A stretch of 33,961 nucleotides of DNA, taken from positions 1 to 33,961 of the forward strand of contig MEUB01000038.1 in assembly GCA_001771535.1 (NCBI GenBank), given 5' to 3'. The DNA comes from a candidate division WOR-1 bacterium RIFOXYB2_FULL_37_13. GTDB lineage: Bacteria; Margulisbacteria; WOR-1; XYC2-FULL-46-14; XYC2-FULL-37-10. The position numbers and the translations under genes were made by a program. The notes under the pieces were generated by a model. The model did not search any database and was not told the DNA's origin. It worked only from the letters and a program-made list of their open reading frames with translations. Numbering within the stretch: position 1 is the stretch's first letter; each line of letters starts with the position of its first letter. Positions 15,753-24,033 of this stretch are shown here, piece by piece.

Positions 15753-15795
15753 AGTATAGGTATACTTAGACTGGAGGTGTACCTATACTCTTTTA
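15753..15795 (+). terminator. Terminator hairpin after subunit copy 2
   Basis: The same 13-bp stem as at 14572 (15753-15765 with 15777-15789) with a loop differing by one base, followed by CTTTTAT. It is a weaker U tract than in copy 1. Confidence 0.65.
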
Positions 15796-15811
15796 TGAAT
15801 GATAAATGTTT

Positions 15812-15841
15812 TTGTTCTTTTTATTTTTGTTATGCTATAAT
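15812..15841 (+). promoter_or_regulatory. Sigma70-like promoter of the response-regulator gene
   Basis: A consensus TATAAT (15836-15841) has TTGTTC (15812-15817) 18 bases upstream. The start near 15848 gives a 29-base leader with AGGGGAG before the ATG at 15877. Confidence 0.6.
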
Positions 15842-15876
15842 TGCGATCAGTTTAATTATGCAAAGGGGAGATCATT

Positions 15877-16359
15877 ATGCTAAAGCCTTTGGTTCTTGTT
15901 GTTGATGATGAAGTAGACCTTAATAATGACATTGTAGAATCAATAAACAAATCAAATAAAAAATATGAAGCTATTAGCGCGTATTCTGCAGAAGAGGCTT
16001 TGTCCTCGCTTGAAAAGCATAAAGTATGTTTTGGCTTAGGAAGAAATTGCATACGATTTGTCGTCCTTGATATAAAGATGCCGGGGATGAACGGATTGGA
16101 ATTGCTTGAAACATTAAGAGAAAAATACAAAGAGAACATAGGGGTTGTCATGCTTACAGCATGGGAAGATAAAGAAAAATGGGACAAAGCTACCGCAGGG
16201 TTTGTTGTCAACTATCTTGTCAAACCTTTTGACCCTGCAAAACTCATTGAAATATTAGATCGTTTTTTTGAAGGTGAGGAAGAGCGAATGATCGTTGAAA
16301 CCTTTGAAAAACATATCGAAAAAGATAAGAAATACGAAAATCCTGCTTCATCTTCTTGA
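15877..16359 (+). CDS. Single-domain response regulator (receiver only)
   Basis: 160 residues. The receiver has acidic residues D10/D11 (VVDDE), phosphoacceptor D65 (VVLDIKMPGMNG), T94 (MLTAWED) and K116 (VKPFD). The domain ends near 132, and the remaining residues form a charged tail with no DNA-binding or enzymatic domain. An insertion before the phosphoacceptor strand (HKVCFGLGRNCIRF) is shared with the paralogue at 29787-30275, which also has the TAWED motif, so the two probably act in the same chemosensory/pilus pathway. It is the only plus-strand gene of that group and overlaps the convergent NAGPA gene by 12 bases at its 3' end. Confidence 0.85.
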   Translation: MLKPLVLVVDDEVDLNNDIVESINKSNKKYEAISAYSAEEALSSLEKHKVCFGLGRNCIRFVVLDIKMPGMNGLELLETLREKYKENIGVVMLTAWEDKEKWDKATAGFVVNYLVKPFDPAKLIEILDRFFEGEEERMIVETFEKHIEKDKKYENPASSS

Positions 16360-17898
16360 TTGAGGCTCAAACAAAATCGCGTTGCTTATTTTTCTTTGCG
16401 CGCCGCCTGAAGGAGTATTTTTTATTTTCCCGCGCACAACCATAGTGCTTGATCCCCCTCCGTCCAGATTTAAAGCGGACACAGCACCCAATGCTTTTAA
16501 AAAATAAGCCGCTTCTGTAAGAGACATTCCTATGCTATGACCCTCCCCCCTTTCCTTTTCTCTTTTTTTTCTTTTTAGTTTCCCATCAACTGTCACAAAC
16601 AATAAAGCTCCATCGTTTTTTATTCCGACTATTGTACGCGCCGCTCTCCCTCTTGCCACATCTGCCCTAAAGTTTTCCTCCTGTTTTGTAATATAAATTT
16701 CGCCATTTTTTATAAGCCTTGGTCCCCCACCGATAAGATGCAAAAACGATTCCGTCGTCGCGGAAACATTTAAAAAAGGTACTACATTAACAGCAACTTT
16801 CACTTTATCTTCTTTTTTTGCATTCAAAAATAAAAGCTCTGAAAGCTCCATTCCCGCAGATAAAACATACCCATTGGAAGGTATAAGCGAATTGCCGCAT
16901 TCAAAAGATACAACAACATCGTTTACAACAATAATATTAAAATCATCAGGTTCTGTATCAGTAACAACTCCATAGTAAGGAGTGTACAAAACGATATCTT
17001 TTTTTGGGGCCTTTTTTTCATTTATTCCCATTATTGGATATTTAGTAGCATTTATTTCAAAATAAGCATCCAGTGCGACATTGTCTATATAGGCTCTATG
17101 ATCGCTTGTTAAAATCAACGCAGTGCGGTCAAAAATCGGGCAGGAGATCACATTTTTGTTTATCATCAATATTCCAAGAGGCAAGCCGGATTTCAAAAAA
17201 TATGTTCCATTAATCCCTGCTATCGCATTATTTTGCAGGGCAATTCTTGAAGTTGTAGCAGGATAAAAACCGGATTGCTTTTCTTTTGTCCACGGATTAA
17301 AAAATTTCAACACCGAATAGATAAAAGCTCCTTCTGGCTCTCCTATAGCAGGAAAAACATCAATTTTTTTTGGGTCAACTTCAAGAACTTGGGCTAAAAC
17401 CAACTTATCGTCAACAGCTTTTGTAATATCATAATAATCCAACCCTTCGCAAATTTGTTCATTGTTTTTTACTTGTATAATCGTCCGTTCAAAATCAATA
17501 ATCAGCCTATCAGGAAGACTTAACGAGAAAATTTTATAAGCAAGACCATGTTTTAAGGGTACCCGTAATAAAAGACCACTTTCATAAGAAGTTATTTCAA
17601 TTTGTTTAACAGTAAAATCATTTATATCAAAACTATTTTGGATATTTTCTCCGTTCTTTACATTGAAAAGATAAATATCAATTTCGTTTTCCAATGATTC
17701 AACATTATAATAAGCTGTCCCGTCAAAATCGAGCGCGATCTTCAACCTATCAGGCTCGCTTAGGCGAATATTGTGTAAAATAGCAGAAGTTTCATATGTT
17801 AATTGTTTGCTCGATAAAACAGGAGCATCTGCTGTAGCCTTTAAAGTAAAAGAAAAACACATCAAACTCATTATAACGGTCAAAATACATTTGTTCAT
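16348..17898 (-). CDS. AMIN-domain phosphodiester glycosidase (NAGPA family)
   Basis: 516 residues with a signal peptide (ends near TADA). Residues about 30-135 resemble an AMIN domain (repeated LRVPLKHG, SLPDRLIIDF), which binds peptidoglycan. The C-terminal half is a NAGPA domain: AGINGTYF, RAARTIVGIKNDGALLFVTVDG, and ALNLDGGGSSTMVVRGK near the end, the characteristic LDGGGSS signature. Members cleave phosphodiester-linked sugars, and periplasmic cell-wall glycopolymer processing is likely. It is last in the pilus gene run, 42 bases after the secretin. The short secretin lacks an AMIN domain, so this protein could supply the peptidoglycan contact; that is inference. Confidence 0.85.
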   Translation of the reverse strand: MNKCILTVIMSLMCFSFTLKATADAPVLSSKQLTYETSAILHNIRLSEPDRLKIALDFDGTAYYNVESLENEIDIYLFNVKNGENIQNSFDINDFTVKQIEITSYESGLLLRVPLKHGLAYKIFSLSLPDRLIIDFERTIIQVKNNEQICEGLDYYDITKAVDDKLVLAQVLEVDPKKIDVFPAIGEPEGAFIYSVLKFFNPWTKEKQSGFYPATTSRIALQNNAIAGINGTYFLKSGLPLGILMINKNVISCPIFDRTALILTSDHRAYIDNVALDAYFEINATKYPIMGINEKKAPKKDIVLYTPYYGVVTDTEPDDFNIIVVNDVVVSFECGNSLIPSNGYVLSAGMELSELLFLNAKKEDKVKVAVNVVPFLNVSATTESFLHLIGGGPRLIKNGEIYITKQEENFRADVARGRAARTIVGIKNDGALLFVTVDGKLKRKKREKERGEGHSIGMSLTEAAYFLKALGAVSALNLDGGGSSTMVVRGKIKNTPSGGAQRKISNAILFEPQSRR

Positions 17899-17940
17899 TT
17901 CAAAATGATTAAAATTTAAAGCATTTTCATTTTTTGGCTT

Positions 17941-19059
17941 TTAATGAATTAGCTCCGAATTGTTTTCTTTTTCAAAAATCCGATTTTCCAAATTCTTTCC
18001 TCTTTGCGCCATTTCCTCTAAAAACGCTGGGGTTACAATATGAGGAGTAATAATTACCATAATTTCCCTTTTTTCCGATTGCAGTTGTGTCTGTCGAAAC
18101 AAAGTCCCCACAAATGGGATTTGAGATAAAAATGGAACGCCGTATTCAACTTGAGTCGTATAATTTTTGGTAAGTCCGCCAATAACAATTGACTGGCTAT
18201 CCTTCACCAAAACTTTACTGCTTGTTTGAGTCGTATTTTCTTGAGGAAGCCCATTCACCACGGTTCCTTCGCTAATAGCCGGATATATCTCCATAATAAT
18301 AAATCCGTCATCCGAAATGTGCGGTGTAAATTTGAGTTTTGTTCCAACCTCTAAAAAGTTTACTTCTTGAAGCGTGCCTGTCGTTGTTGTAAGCAAAGTT
18401 GTATATCCTATTTTTGAGCCTATTAAAATTTCTGATTCTTCATGGTTTAACGCCGAAACCCAAGGAGAAGCAATAAGATTATAGCCTATTTTATTGCTTA
18501 AAGTTTTAAGATAAGCCGAAATGTTGCCTGAAAAAATTTGAGCAAAAAAACCAAACGACGAAGCTCCGGTTACCCCCTGCGTAACTGTATTTGTAACAAT
18601 TTGTCTCGCATAATCGTTTGAATCCGAAGGATTTGTATATGTCCAATTCAGTCCTAATGTTTCCGGATTTGAAGAATCGCCGTTCCCTTTTTTAAATTCT
18701 ATGATTTTTGCTTCTACTTGAACTTGAAGAGGAGGAATATCAATTTGGCTTATAACTTTTGTTATGTTATCAATTGTTTTTGTGGAAGCCCTGACAGCAA
18801 TAGTGTTTAATTTTTCACTAACCGAAACCCCCTCCCCCTCTGCCAAAAGATCTTTTATCATATCGCTTATTTCTTTTGCTCTCGAAAATTTAAGATAAAA
18901 CTTTTGAATATAATATTCCGGTTTTTTGGGCTCCACTTTTGATGTAGAAGAGCCAACAGACGGCTCCGTTTCTTTAACCTTTAAAAACAAAGCAAAAGAA
19001 GAATTAGCAAAACACGCACAAATTGCGACCAATATAAACAGCAAAAAAAACTTTTTCAT
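17941..19059 (-). CDS. pilQ: Short secretin of type IV pilus/type II secretion (PilQ/GspD)
   Basis: 372 residues with signal peptide (MKKFFLLFILVAICACFANS). One N1-type KH-like domain (about 50-112: FYLKFSRAKEISDMIKDLL, EKLNTIAVRASTKTIDNI) precedes the secretin core (about 115-345), including VQVEAKIIEF, LIASPWVSALNHEESEILIG, SQSIVIGGL and VPFLSQIPFVGTLFR. Typical PilQ or GspD proteins are much longer and have AMIN or several N domains; here they are missing. It should form the outer-membrane channel for pilus or pseudopilus. A good AAAGGAG precedes the ATG. It sits between pilO and the NAGPA gene. Confidence 0.92.
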   Translation of the reverse strand: MKKFFLLFILVAICACFANSSFALFLKVKETEPSVGSSTSKVEPKKPEYYIQKFYLKFSRAKEISDMIKDLLAEGEGVSVSEKLNTIAVRASTKTIDNITKVISQIDIPPLQVQVEAKIIEFKKGNGDSSNPETLGLNWTYTNPSDSNDYARQIVTNTVTQGVTGASSFGFFAQIFSGNISAYLKTLSNKIGYNLIASPWVSALNHEESEILIGSKIGYTTLLTTTTGTLQEVNFLEVGTKLKFTPHISDDGFIIMEIYPAISEGTVVNGLPQENTTQTSSKVLVKDSQSIVIGGLTKNYTTQVEYGVPFLSQIPFVGTLFRQTQLQSEKREIMVIITPHIVTPAFLEEMAQRGKNLENRIFEKENNSELIH

Positions 19060-19077
19060 GCAAACGCAACTCCTTTT

Positions 19078-19563
19078 TTAGTTCAGGTATCCGCTAACCA
19101 GCTCCATGTCAACAACCAGCTCATCGTTTTCTTGCTCCGCTTTAACTTTGCTTATTATAAGAATGGTATCTATTTTTGCAAAATAATTTACAACATTTAA
19201 AAACTTTTGGTCTGTAGTCTTAAATTGCAAAGAAAAAACAAGCCTGTTGCCGTCTGATTCCTGATGCAGTAAAGACAAAGAAACACCGGCTTTATTAAAT
19301 GATGAGTTTAAAAAGTCAACTATTTTGCTTACTTGCTCTTCATAAGGCAATATTTGTAGTCCTCTCTTTGATAGAATATAAGCGGATGATACAGGGGGCT
19401 TTAATTGCTCAACTTCCATTTGCAGTTTTTTTATTTCCATATTCCCATTGTTTATTTTTAAAAAAACAGGTCCCATAAGCAAAATCCAGTAGGCAACAAA
19501 GAGTAAAAGCCCTATAGTCAGCAAAATAAGCTGTTTTTCCCGTTTTGACATATTGAAATTCAT
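19078..19563 (-). CDS. pilO: PilO/GspM-like inner-membrane assembly protein
   Basis: 161 residues. A short basic N terminus and one membrane segment (about 11-31) are followed by a coiled coil (INNGNMEIKKLQMEVEQLK) and a ferredoxin-like periplasmic domain ending VDMELVSGYLN. Size, topology and position directly after the pilM-pilN fusion and before the secretin match PilO. The ATG shares one base with the stop codon of the upstream gene, indicating translational coupling. No PilP gene follows, although one normally links PilO to the secretin. Confidence 0.8.
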   Translation of the reverse strand: MNFNMSKREKQLILLTIGLLLFVAYWILLMGPVFLKINNGNMEIKKLQMEVEQLKPPVSSAYILSKRGLQILPYEEQVSKIVDFLNSSFNKAGVSLSLLHQESDGNRLVFSLQFKTTDQKFLNVVNYFAKIDTILIISKVKAEQENDELVVDMELVSGYLN

Positions 19564-21143
19564 TATATTTTACCCTTTATTAAATCACAGGAAATATAAA
19601 AATCAAATATCGGCACATTAAATCTATCCGATTCTTCGATAGAAGATAATGTTATGGTTTTAAAGTAGCCGGTAGCTTTTAGTTTGTCCATAAAGTCAGA
19701 CACAGCAAACTTGCCGTCCCTTTTTTTTAAAGATATCCCTTTTATAATAAGTTTATTGGCAGAATTGTCATAATTTAAATATTTATAATAAACATCGGAA
19801 GGTGTAAGTTCCTTTAACAAGACCATAATTTTAAGATATCTGTCAATGCCTTCATAAACCGTCGCTTCTGCAAGCAAAGAAGCTAAAGCTTTTTCCTTTT
19901 CTATCGATTTTTGGACATCTATTCCCTGTTGTTTCATCTGTTCTTTGAGATTCAAAAGATATAAATTGGTTTTTATCTCCTTTTGGCAAAAAAAGAACCA
20001 CGCAAAAAACATTGAAATAAATATTACAGAAGCAATTCCCCATGTTGCAAAAATTTTTACGGCCTTTTTAAATAAGGGATTCCTTAATTCATAAGGCAAA
20101 AGACTCATATTTTCATCTTTTGACAAAGCAGCTCCCAAGGCCAAAGCCAAGGGATGCGCAGATTCTTCAAAATCTTTATTAACCTGCAAATTAAGAGGTA
20201 AAACTTCCACATCAAAGCCGAATTCATTTTTAAAAAACTCTATAAAGTTTTTTACCTTTGGAGCCAGTCCCGTAAAATAAGCTTTTTTAAATTCGGTATC
20301 ATCTTCCATTTCTTCACGGTAATATGCTATTGTCCTTAAAATTTCAGCGCCAATCTTTTCAAGCGGGGGCATCATCAGGGACATAATATCAGCGGCAGGA
20401 AGAGTTGACTTCTGTGCATATTCTTCATAATTCAGCGGTATGCCAAAATCAAAAAAAAGTTTACTCGCTTTTGTGCAATCAAGTTCAATTTTGCCAGATT
20501 CCGTCGCTATAGCCTGGGTCATAGCAGATACTATTGCATCTATCCCTATTTTGAATTCTCTTGCAAAAACAACTTCTTTGTTTTTTGTCAAAACAACAAC
20601 AGTTGCGCATTGTCCCAAATAAATCAAGACAGAAGGGTTTAAATCGATAGCACCGACAATATTCTTTAACGCCCATGAAGGAGGAATAATTTCGCAAGCG
20701 GAAAATCCCGCTTCTTTGGCATCTTGTGCAATTTTTTTAATGTATGACAAATCAGTCGCGACAACTAAAAAAAGTTGTTTCCCCGTTTTGGCGGAATTAT
20801 GGATTTTATAATAATCAAAAATAATTTCTTCTTTTTTGATAGACAGAGAATCTTCAAGTTTTAACCTTATCGCAGATATAACTTCATTTTGCGGCATGTT
20901 AGGCAGTTTTATGATTTTATAAATTAGTTCTGACCCTAGCAAAGTAATTTTTGCTTTTTTACAGTAAAATTTTTGCTTATTAAGAGGAGAAAAAAGTTCT
21001 TTTATCTGATGAGGCTCTAAGTTATTTGAAGAAAAACTGCTTAAAGCCCAATTTAATATTTTAGGCTCTTTGCTGGAAACATCAAGTTCTACAACATCCA
21101 TCGAACTTGACGATATTTGCACTCCAAGTGTTCTTTTTTTCAT
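19563..21143 (-). CDS. PilM-PilN fusion protein (GspL-like architecture)
   Basis: 526 residues from the ATG at 21143; a GTG nine bases upstream is an alternative, and neither has a clear ribosome-binding site. Residues 1-340 form the cytoplasmic actin-like PilM ATPase fold (LGVQISSSSMDVVEL, SAIRLKLEDSL, VLIYLGQCATVVVL, YFTGLAPKV, HPLALALGAAL). Then MSLLPYELRNP, the PilN-start motif normally bound by PilM in trans, continues without a break into a membrane helix (about 365-385) and a periplasmic PilN domain. GspL of type II secretion has the same order. The fusion fixes one-to-one stoichiometry in the inner-membrane platform. Confidence 0.88.
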   Translation of the reverse strand: MKKRTLGVQISSSSMDVVELDVSSKEPKILNWALSSFSSNNLEPHQIKELFSPLNKQKFYCKKAKITLLGSELIYKIIKLPNMPQNEVISAIRLKLEDSLSIKKEEIIFDYYKIHNSAKTGKQLFLVVATDLSYIKKIAQDAKEAGFSACEIIPPSWALKNIVGAIDLNPSVLIYLGQCATVVVLTKNKEVVFAREFKIGIDAIVSAMTQAIATESGKIELDCTKASKLFFDFGIPLNYEEYAQKSTLPAADIMSLMMPPLEKIGAEILRTIAYYREEMEDDTEFKKAYFTGLAPKVKNFIEFFKNEFGFDVEVLPLNLQVNKDFEESAHPLALALGAALSKDENMSLLPYELRNPLFKKAVKIFATWGIASVIFISMFFAWFFFCQKEIKTNLYLLNLKEQMKQQGIDVQKSIEKEKALASLLAEATVYEGIDRYLKIMVLLKELTPSDVYYKYLNYDNSANKLIIKGISLKKRDGKFAVSDFMDKLKATGYFKTITLSSIEESDRFNVPIFDFYISCDLIKGKI

Positions 21144-21174
21144 ATATGACACTTTTTTATTGTTTTACAGTCAA

Positions 21175-21203
21175 AGTTTACAATAGAATGAAACAAGTTG
21201 CAA
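21175..21203 (-). promoter_or_regulatory. Possible weak internal promoter before pilM-pilN
   Basis: In the 62-base gap after the PilX-like gene, TTGCAA (21203-21198) and TAAACT (21180-21175) are 17 bases apart on the minus strand. The -10 element is poor, so support is weak. Confidence 0.25.
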
Positions 21204-21214
21204 TTGATTTTTGG

Positions 21215-22648
21215 CTAATAAACTTCACGCCAATTACCAATATGCATTATTGAATTTCCTTCACCGGAAATTCCGGGAGCTAGGCTGATAAACTCTGTTC
21301 CACCGTAAATATCAGCCGCTTCTATTCTTGTTCCGTTAAAATCTCTGCCAATTAATGCTCCTTTAATATAAGATCCGGCATTCCACAATCTGGCATAAAT
21401 TCCCCAATTGCTGTCAGATAAAAACATCCCGGCTAGGTGCCCTCCGTACAAATATAACCGCCCCCTGCTTATCACACTCCCTTCAAAAGTAGCCAAATCA
21501 TTAAATGTTATATAATCATTGCTTGCTTGCGAGTAAATTACACTGCCACCTGTAATTGCAGGATTATTATTGATAGTTATTCTGCTTGTTGTCATAGACA
21601 GTATCTTTTTTGCTGTCGTGCTGTTGCTTTGAAAATAAGTATATCCGCCTTTATTATAAAAAATCACTCCAAAATCAACACTTGAGGCCCCTTCTTTTAT
21701 GTCAACAGCTGTCCCTCCAACATTAATATCTCCCAGAGCCCCGCTTGTCGCAAAAACAATGCTCCCCCCTTCAGGAGAAACAGTCGCATTGTCCTGTATT
21801 GTTATATTCCCTCTTGCCGCAATGATGGCAGAGCCTTTTACAACACAATTTTGCCCGATTGTAAAATTTCTACACTTTATAACCCCACCCACATTATACG
21901 AAGATGTGTTTAAGTTATATGGAGAATCAGCATTCCCTAAAGTTATGCTCAAATTACCGGAAGTAGGAAGTAGTGAATTGTAATAAGAGATTAAATTATC
22001 ATAATATGAATAATCTATATAAGGAAAACTAGGAAAACTGGATATCGCCTCCCAACTGCCAACGCTTGCTCCAGGCTCAATATAAACTTGAGGATAAGAT
22101 CGAGAAGCATCCGCATAAATTGTGCCGGCAACGGAAGAATCGCTTCTAACCCTTACCCTGCCTCTTGCCAAAACATCTCCTTGTATGCCTAAACTTAAAC
22201 CTAGCGCAAGCTGGGTATTTGTATTTCCCTGATTATCCCAAAAAACAGCATAATGAAAAGCCTCGGGAAAAGCATCCCCTTCTTTCGAGACATCGCATGA
22301 CACTGTTTTTATATACGCATAACCCTCTCTTGTTAATATTCCTGACGAATATAAAGTAAGTGAATTGTCAGCTTCGTTTGATATAGAAAGGACAAAAGTG
22401 CCACCACTAAAATTGCAAGATAAGGGAAATCCCATGTTTTGCGTCCAATTGGAATATCCTTCAATATGTTTTAATCCGTAAGCTCTGCCTGCTTCTGCAA
22501 TATAAAAAGATTTGTTGTAATAAATTTCTTTTACGGAGCTTTTTGATTCAGAAAAAATTATTGATGTTAAACTTACGGCTAAAATAGAAAAAACAAGCAT
22601 AATGAAAAGCACAGTCAAAAGGGCAAATCCTTTGCTTGATTTATTCAC
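21215..22648 (-). CDS. PilX/GspK-like minor pilin with large beta-helical-like C-terminal domain
   Basis: 477 residues. The N terminus (SSKGFALLTVLFIMLVFSIL) is a type III pilin signal and helix of the PilX_N kind, followed by SFYIAEAGRAYGLKHI, the typical continuation. From about residue 130 the protein is rich in short glycine/asparagine/valine repeats (LGLSLGIQGDVLARGRVRVR, NAVVKGSAIIAARG-type rungs) suggesting a beta-helix or bactofilin-like solenoid. It overlaps the preceding pilin gene by four bases (ATGA). Probably a tip or priming minor pilin; the C-terminal domain may be an adhesive head, by inference. Confidence 0.8.
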   Translation of the reverse strand: MNKSSKGFALLTVLFIMLVFSILAVSLTSIIFSESKSSVKEIYYNKSFYIAEAGRAYGLKHIEGYSNWTQNMGFPLSCNFSGGTFVLSISNEADNSLTLYSSGILTREGYAYIKTVSCDVSKEGDAFPEAFHYAVFWDNQGNTNTQLALGLSLGIQGDVLARGRVRVRSDSSVAGTIYADASRSYPQVYIEPGASVGSWEAISSFPSFPYIDYSYYDNLISYYNSLLPTSGNLSITLGNADSPYNLNTSSYNVGGVIKCRNFTIGQNCVVKGSAIIAARGNITIQDNATVSPEGGSIVFATSGALGDINVGGTAVDIKEGASSVDFGVIFYNKGGYTYFQSNSTTAKKILSMTTSRITINNNPAITGGSVIYSQASNDYITFNDLATFEGSVISRGRLYLYGGHLAGMFLSDSNWGIYARLWNAGSYIKGALIGRDFNGTRIEAADIYGGTEFISLAPGISGEGNSIMHIGNWREVY

Positions 22649-23127
22649 CTGTTTCTAATCCCCGCGCCGGAGCTCAACCTTACAACATTTTTGCCGTCTT
22701 GAACAACAAGGTTAAATTGCACAACATTTATATTAGATTCTATTGTAGCAACATTCCCACTTCCATCCAAATAAGTAAAGTGCAATCCATCAGGAGAAGC
22801 AATCCCTGAAAGCAAAATCGAGCCGTTTCTTTCCAGATTCGCTCCGTTTCTTTTGTATTCAATCATATTATCGTCTATGTCAACAAATTTAAAATCACCT
22901 GGCGTAAAAGTTATTATGTTTGACGATGAATTGCTTTTTACTCTGCGAATTTCTTTTGTCATTCTTATTAAAACCCCTTTAACCTCTTGCATAAGCTTTT
23001 TTTGCCCCCGTAAAAACCCCCAAGAATCTATCCCTGTTGTAATAACCACAAATAGCATGCTTGAAATAACTCCAGCTATTGTTATTGCAATTATTGTTTC
23101 AATTAAAGTAAATCCGTTTTTTTTCAT
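22645..23127 (-). CDS. PilW/GspJ-like minor pilin
   Basis: 160 residues. It begins MKKNGFTLIETIIAITIAG: a prepilin peptidase site (G before FTLIE), the conserved Glu at position 5 and a hydrophobic helix. The globular part contains EIRRVKSNSS and the YKRNGANLERNGS hairpin typical of PilW/GspJ proteins. It starts two bases after the upstream pilin gene and overlaps the PilX-like gene by four bases. Confidence 0.85.
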   Translation of the reverse strand: MKKNGFTLIETIIAITIAGVISSMLFVVITTGIDSWGFLRGQKKLMQEVKGVLIRMTKEIRRVKSNSSSNIITFTPGDFKFVDIDDNMIEYKRNGANLERNGSILLSGIASPDGLHFTYLDGSGNVATIESNINVVQFNLVVQDGKNVVRLSSGAGIRNR

Positions 23128-23129
23128 AT

Positions 23130-23519
23130 CTAATTTGATGCGTCTGAAACCAAGGTAGAAACCTCAAGCGAACCCAAGCTGTAAGAACTGACAAAAACTT
23201 TAATCCATTTATAACTGGTTGGAGTTAAAGAAACTTCTTCAATTTCTTGTGAAGCCACATAGGCTGCCTGTACACTATAGTTATAGTCCGAAAAATCTCC
23301 CAAAAAAGAAGTTAAAGATTCAGATGTTATACTATTAAAATTTCTGTTCGATATTTCTTCGAGCTTTGCAGAAGCAAGGTATAATGAGGTGGATACAGCT
23401 TCAAGCTTTGGGTTTTTAAAATTAATATTGATAAAAATATTCAAAACTGATAAAACAACAATTCCAAGTATCACCACAGCCATTATAAGTTCAATCAATG
23501 TAAACCCATTTTTTTTCAT
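23130..23519 (-). CDS. PilV/GspI-like minor pilin
   Basis: 129 residues from the ATG at 23519. A longer frame adds 16 residues with no pilin sense and overlaps the upstream gene. The chosen ATG overlaps the upstream stop (ATGA). The protein starts MKKNGFTLIELIMAVVILGI, with the type III signal and Glu5. Later, LASAKLEEISNRNFNSI matches the conserved region of PilV/GspI proteins (AxxxxEExxN). One of four successive pilin-like genes. Confidence 0.85.
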   Translation of the reverse strand: MKKNGFTLIELIMAVVILGIVVLSVLNIFININFKNPKLEAVSTSLYLASAKLEEISNRNFNSITSESLTSFLGDFSDYNYSVQAAYVASQEIEEVSLTPTSYKWIKVFVSSYSLGSLEVSTLVSDASN

Positions 23520-24010
23520 TGTATCGTCACAGCTCCGCTTGTGGGAGAAATCGTTACAACCACACAATTGCCCCCTTTTAACAAAGAAACAAATCCATTT
23601 GAACTGATAGGAACGCCTGTTTTATCTGAAAAGGGAACTCCGTAAGGGTCAAATTCAACTTTATTGCCAGAAGCTATATTAACACTGCTAATTGAAACAT
23701 CATCATAATTATCTGAAATATTTATTATAAAATCTTCGCCTTCTCTTTCAGGATTGCTAATAGGAATATCGTTGACCCCATCTGTTTCGTATACAGTGTA
23801 AGTATTGCCGGAAAAAACCGCGCCATGCCATTTTGAACTTGCTAAGGCAAGATTTCTTGCATATCTTAAATCAGAAGAAAGTTTTTCCGCCGCCGCCATT
23901 AAATAATGACATTTGTAAGACGAAATTGCGACAAAAGCAGAAGCAGAAACTATCCCTAAAAGAACAATAACCATCACAAGCTCAATTAATGTAAACCCGC
24001 CTTTTCTCAC
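23516..24010 (-). CDS. FimT/GspH-like minor pilin
   Basis: 164 residues. It begins MRKGGFTLIELVMVIVLLGI, with prepilin cleavage site and Glu5. The stretch MAAAEKLSSDLRYARNLALASS is the FimT/GspH signature, and VEFDPYGVPFS recurs in the C-terminal domain of this family. First of the four pilin-like genes, 23 bases after pilC. No long glycine-rich major pilin is seen, so it is more likely minor. Confidence 0.88.
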   Translation of the reverse strand: MRKGGFTLIELVMVIVLLGIVSASAFVAISSYKCHYLMAAAEKLSSDLRYARNLALASSKWHGAVFSGNTYTVYETDGVNDIPISNPEREGEDFIINISDNYDDVSISSVNIASGNKVEFDPYGVPFSDKTGVPISSNGFVSLLKGGNCVVVTISPTSGAVTIQ

Positions 24011-24033
24011 AAAAACCGCCTTCTATTGCAAAC

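Noticed and set aside
20485-20697. Cysteine-rich minus-strand frame within pilM-pilN
   Set aside because: Out-of-frame shadow of a conserved gene with no start signal or known motif.
23520-23567. Longer N terminus of the PilV-like gene
   Set aside because: Prepilins start just before the GFTLIE site; the extension overlaps the upstream gene and has no pilin features.
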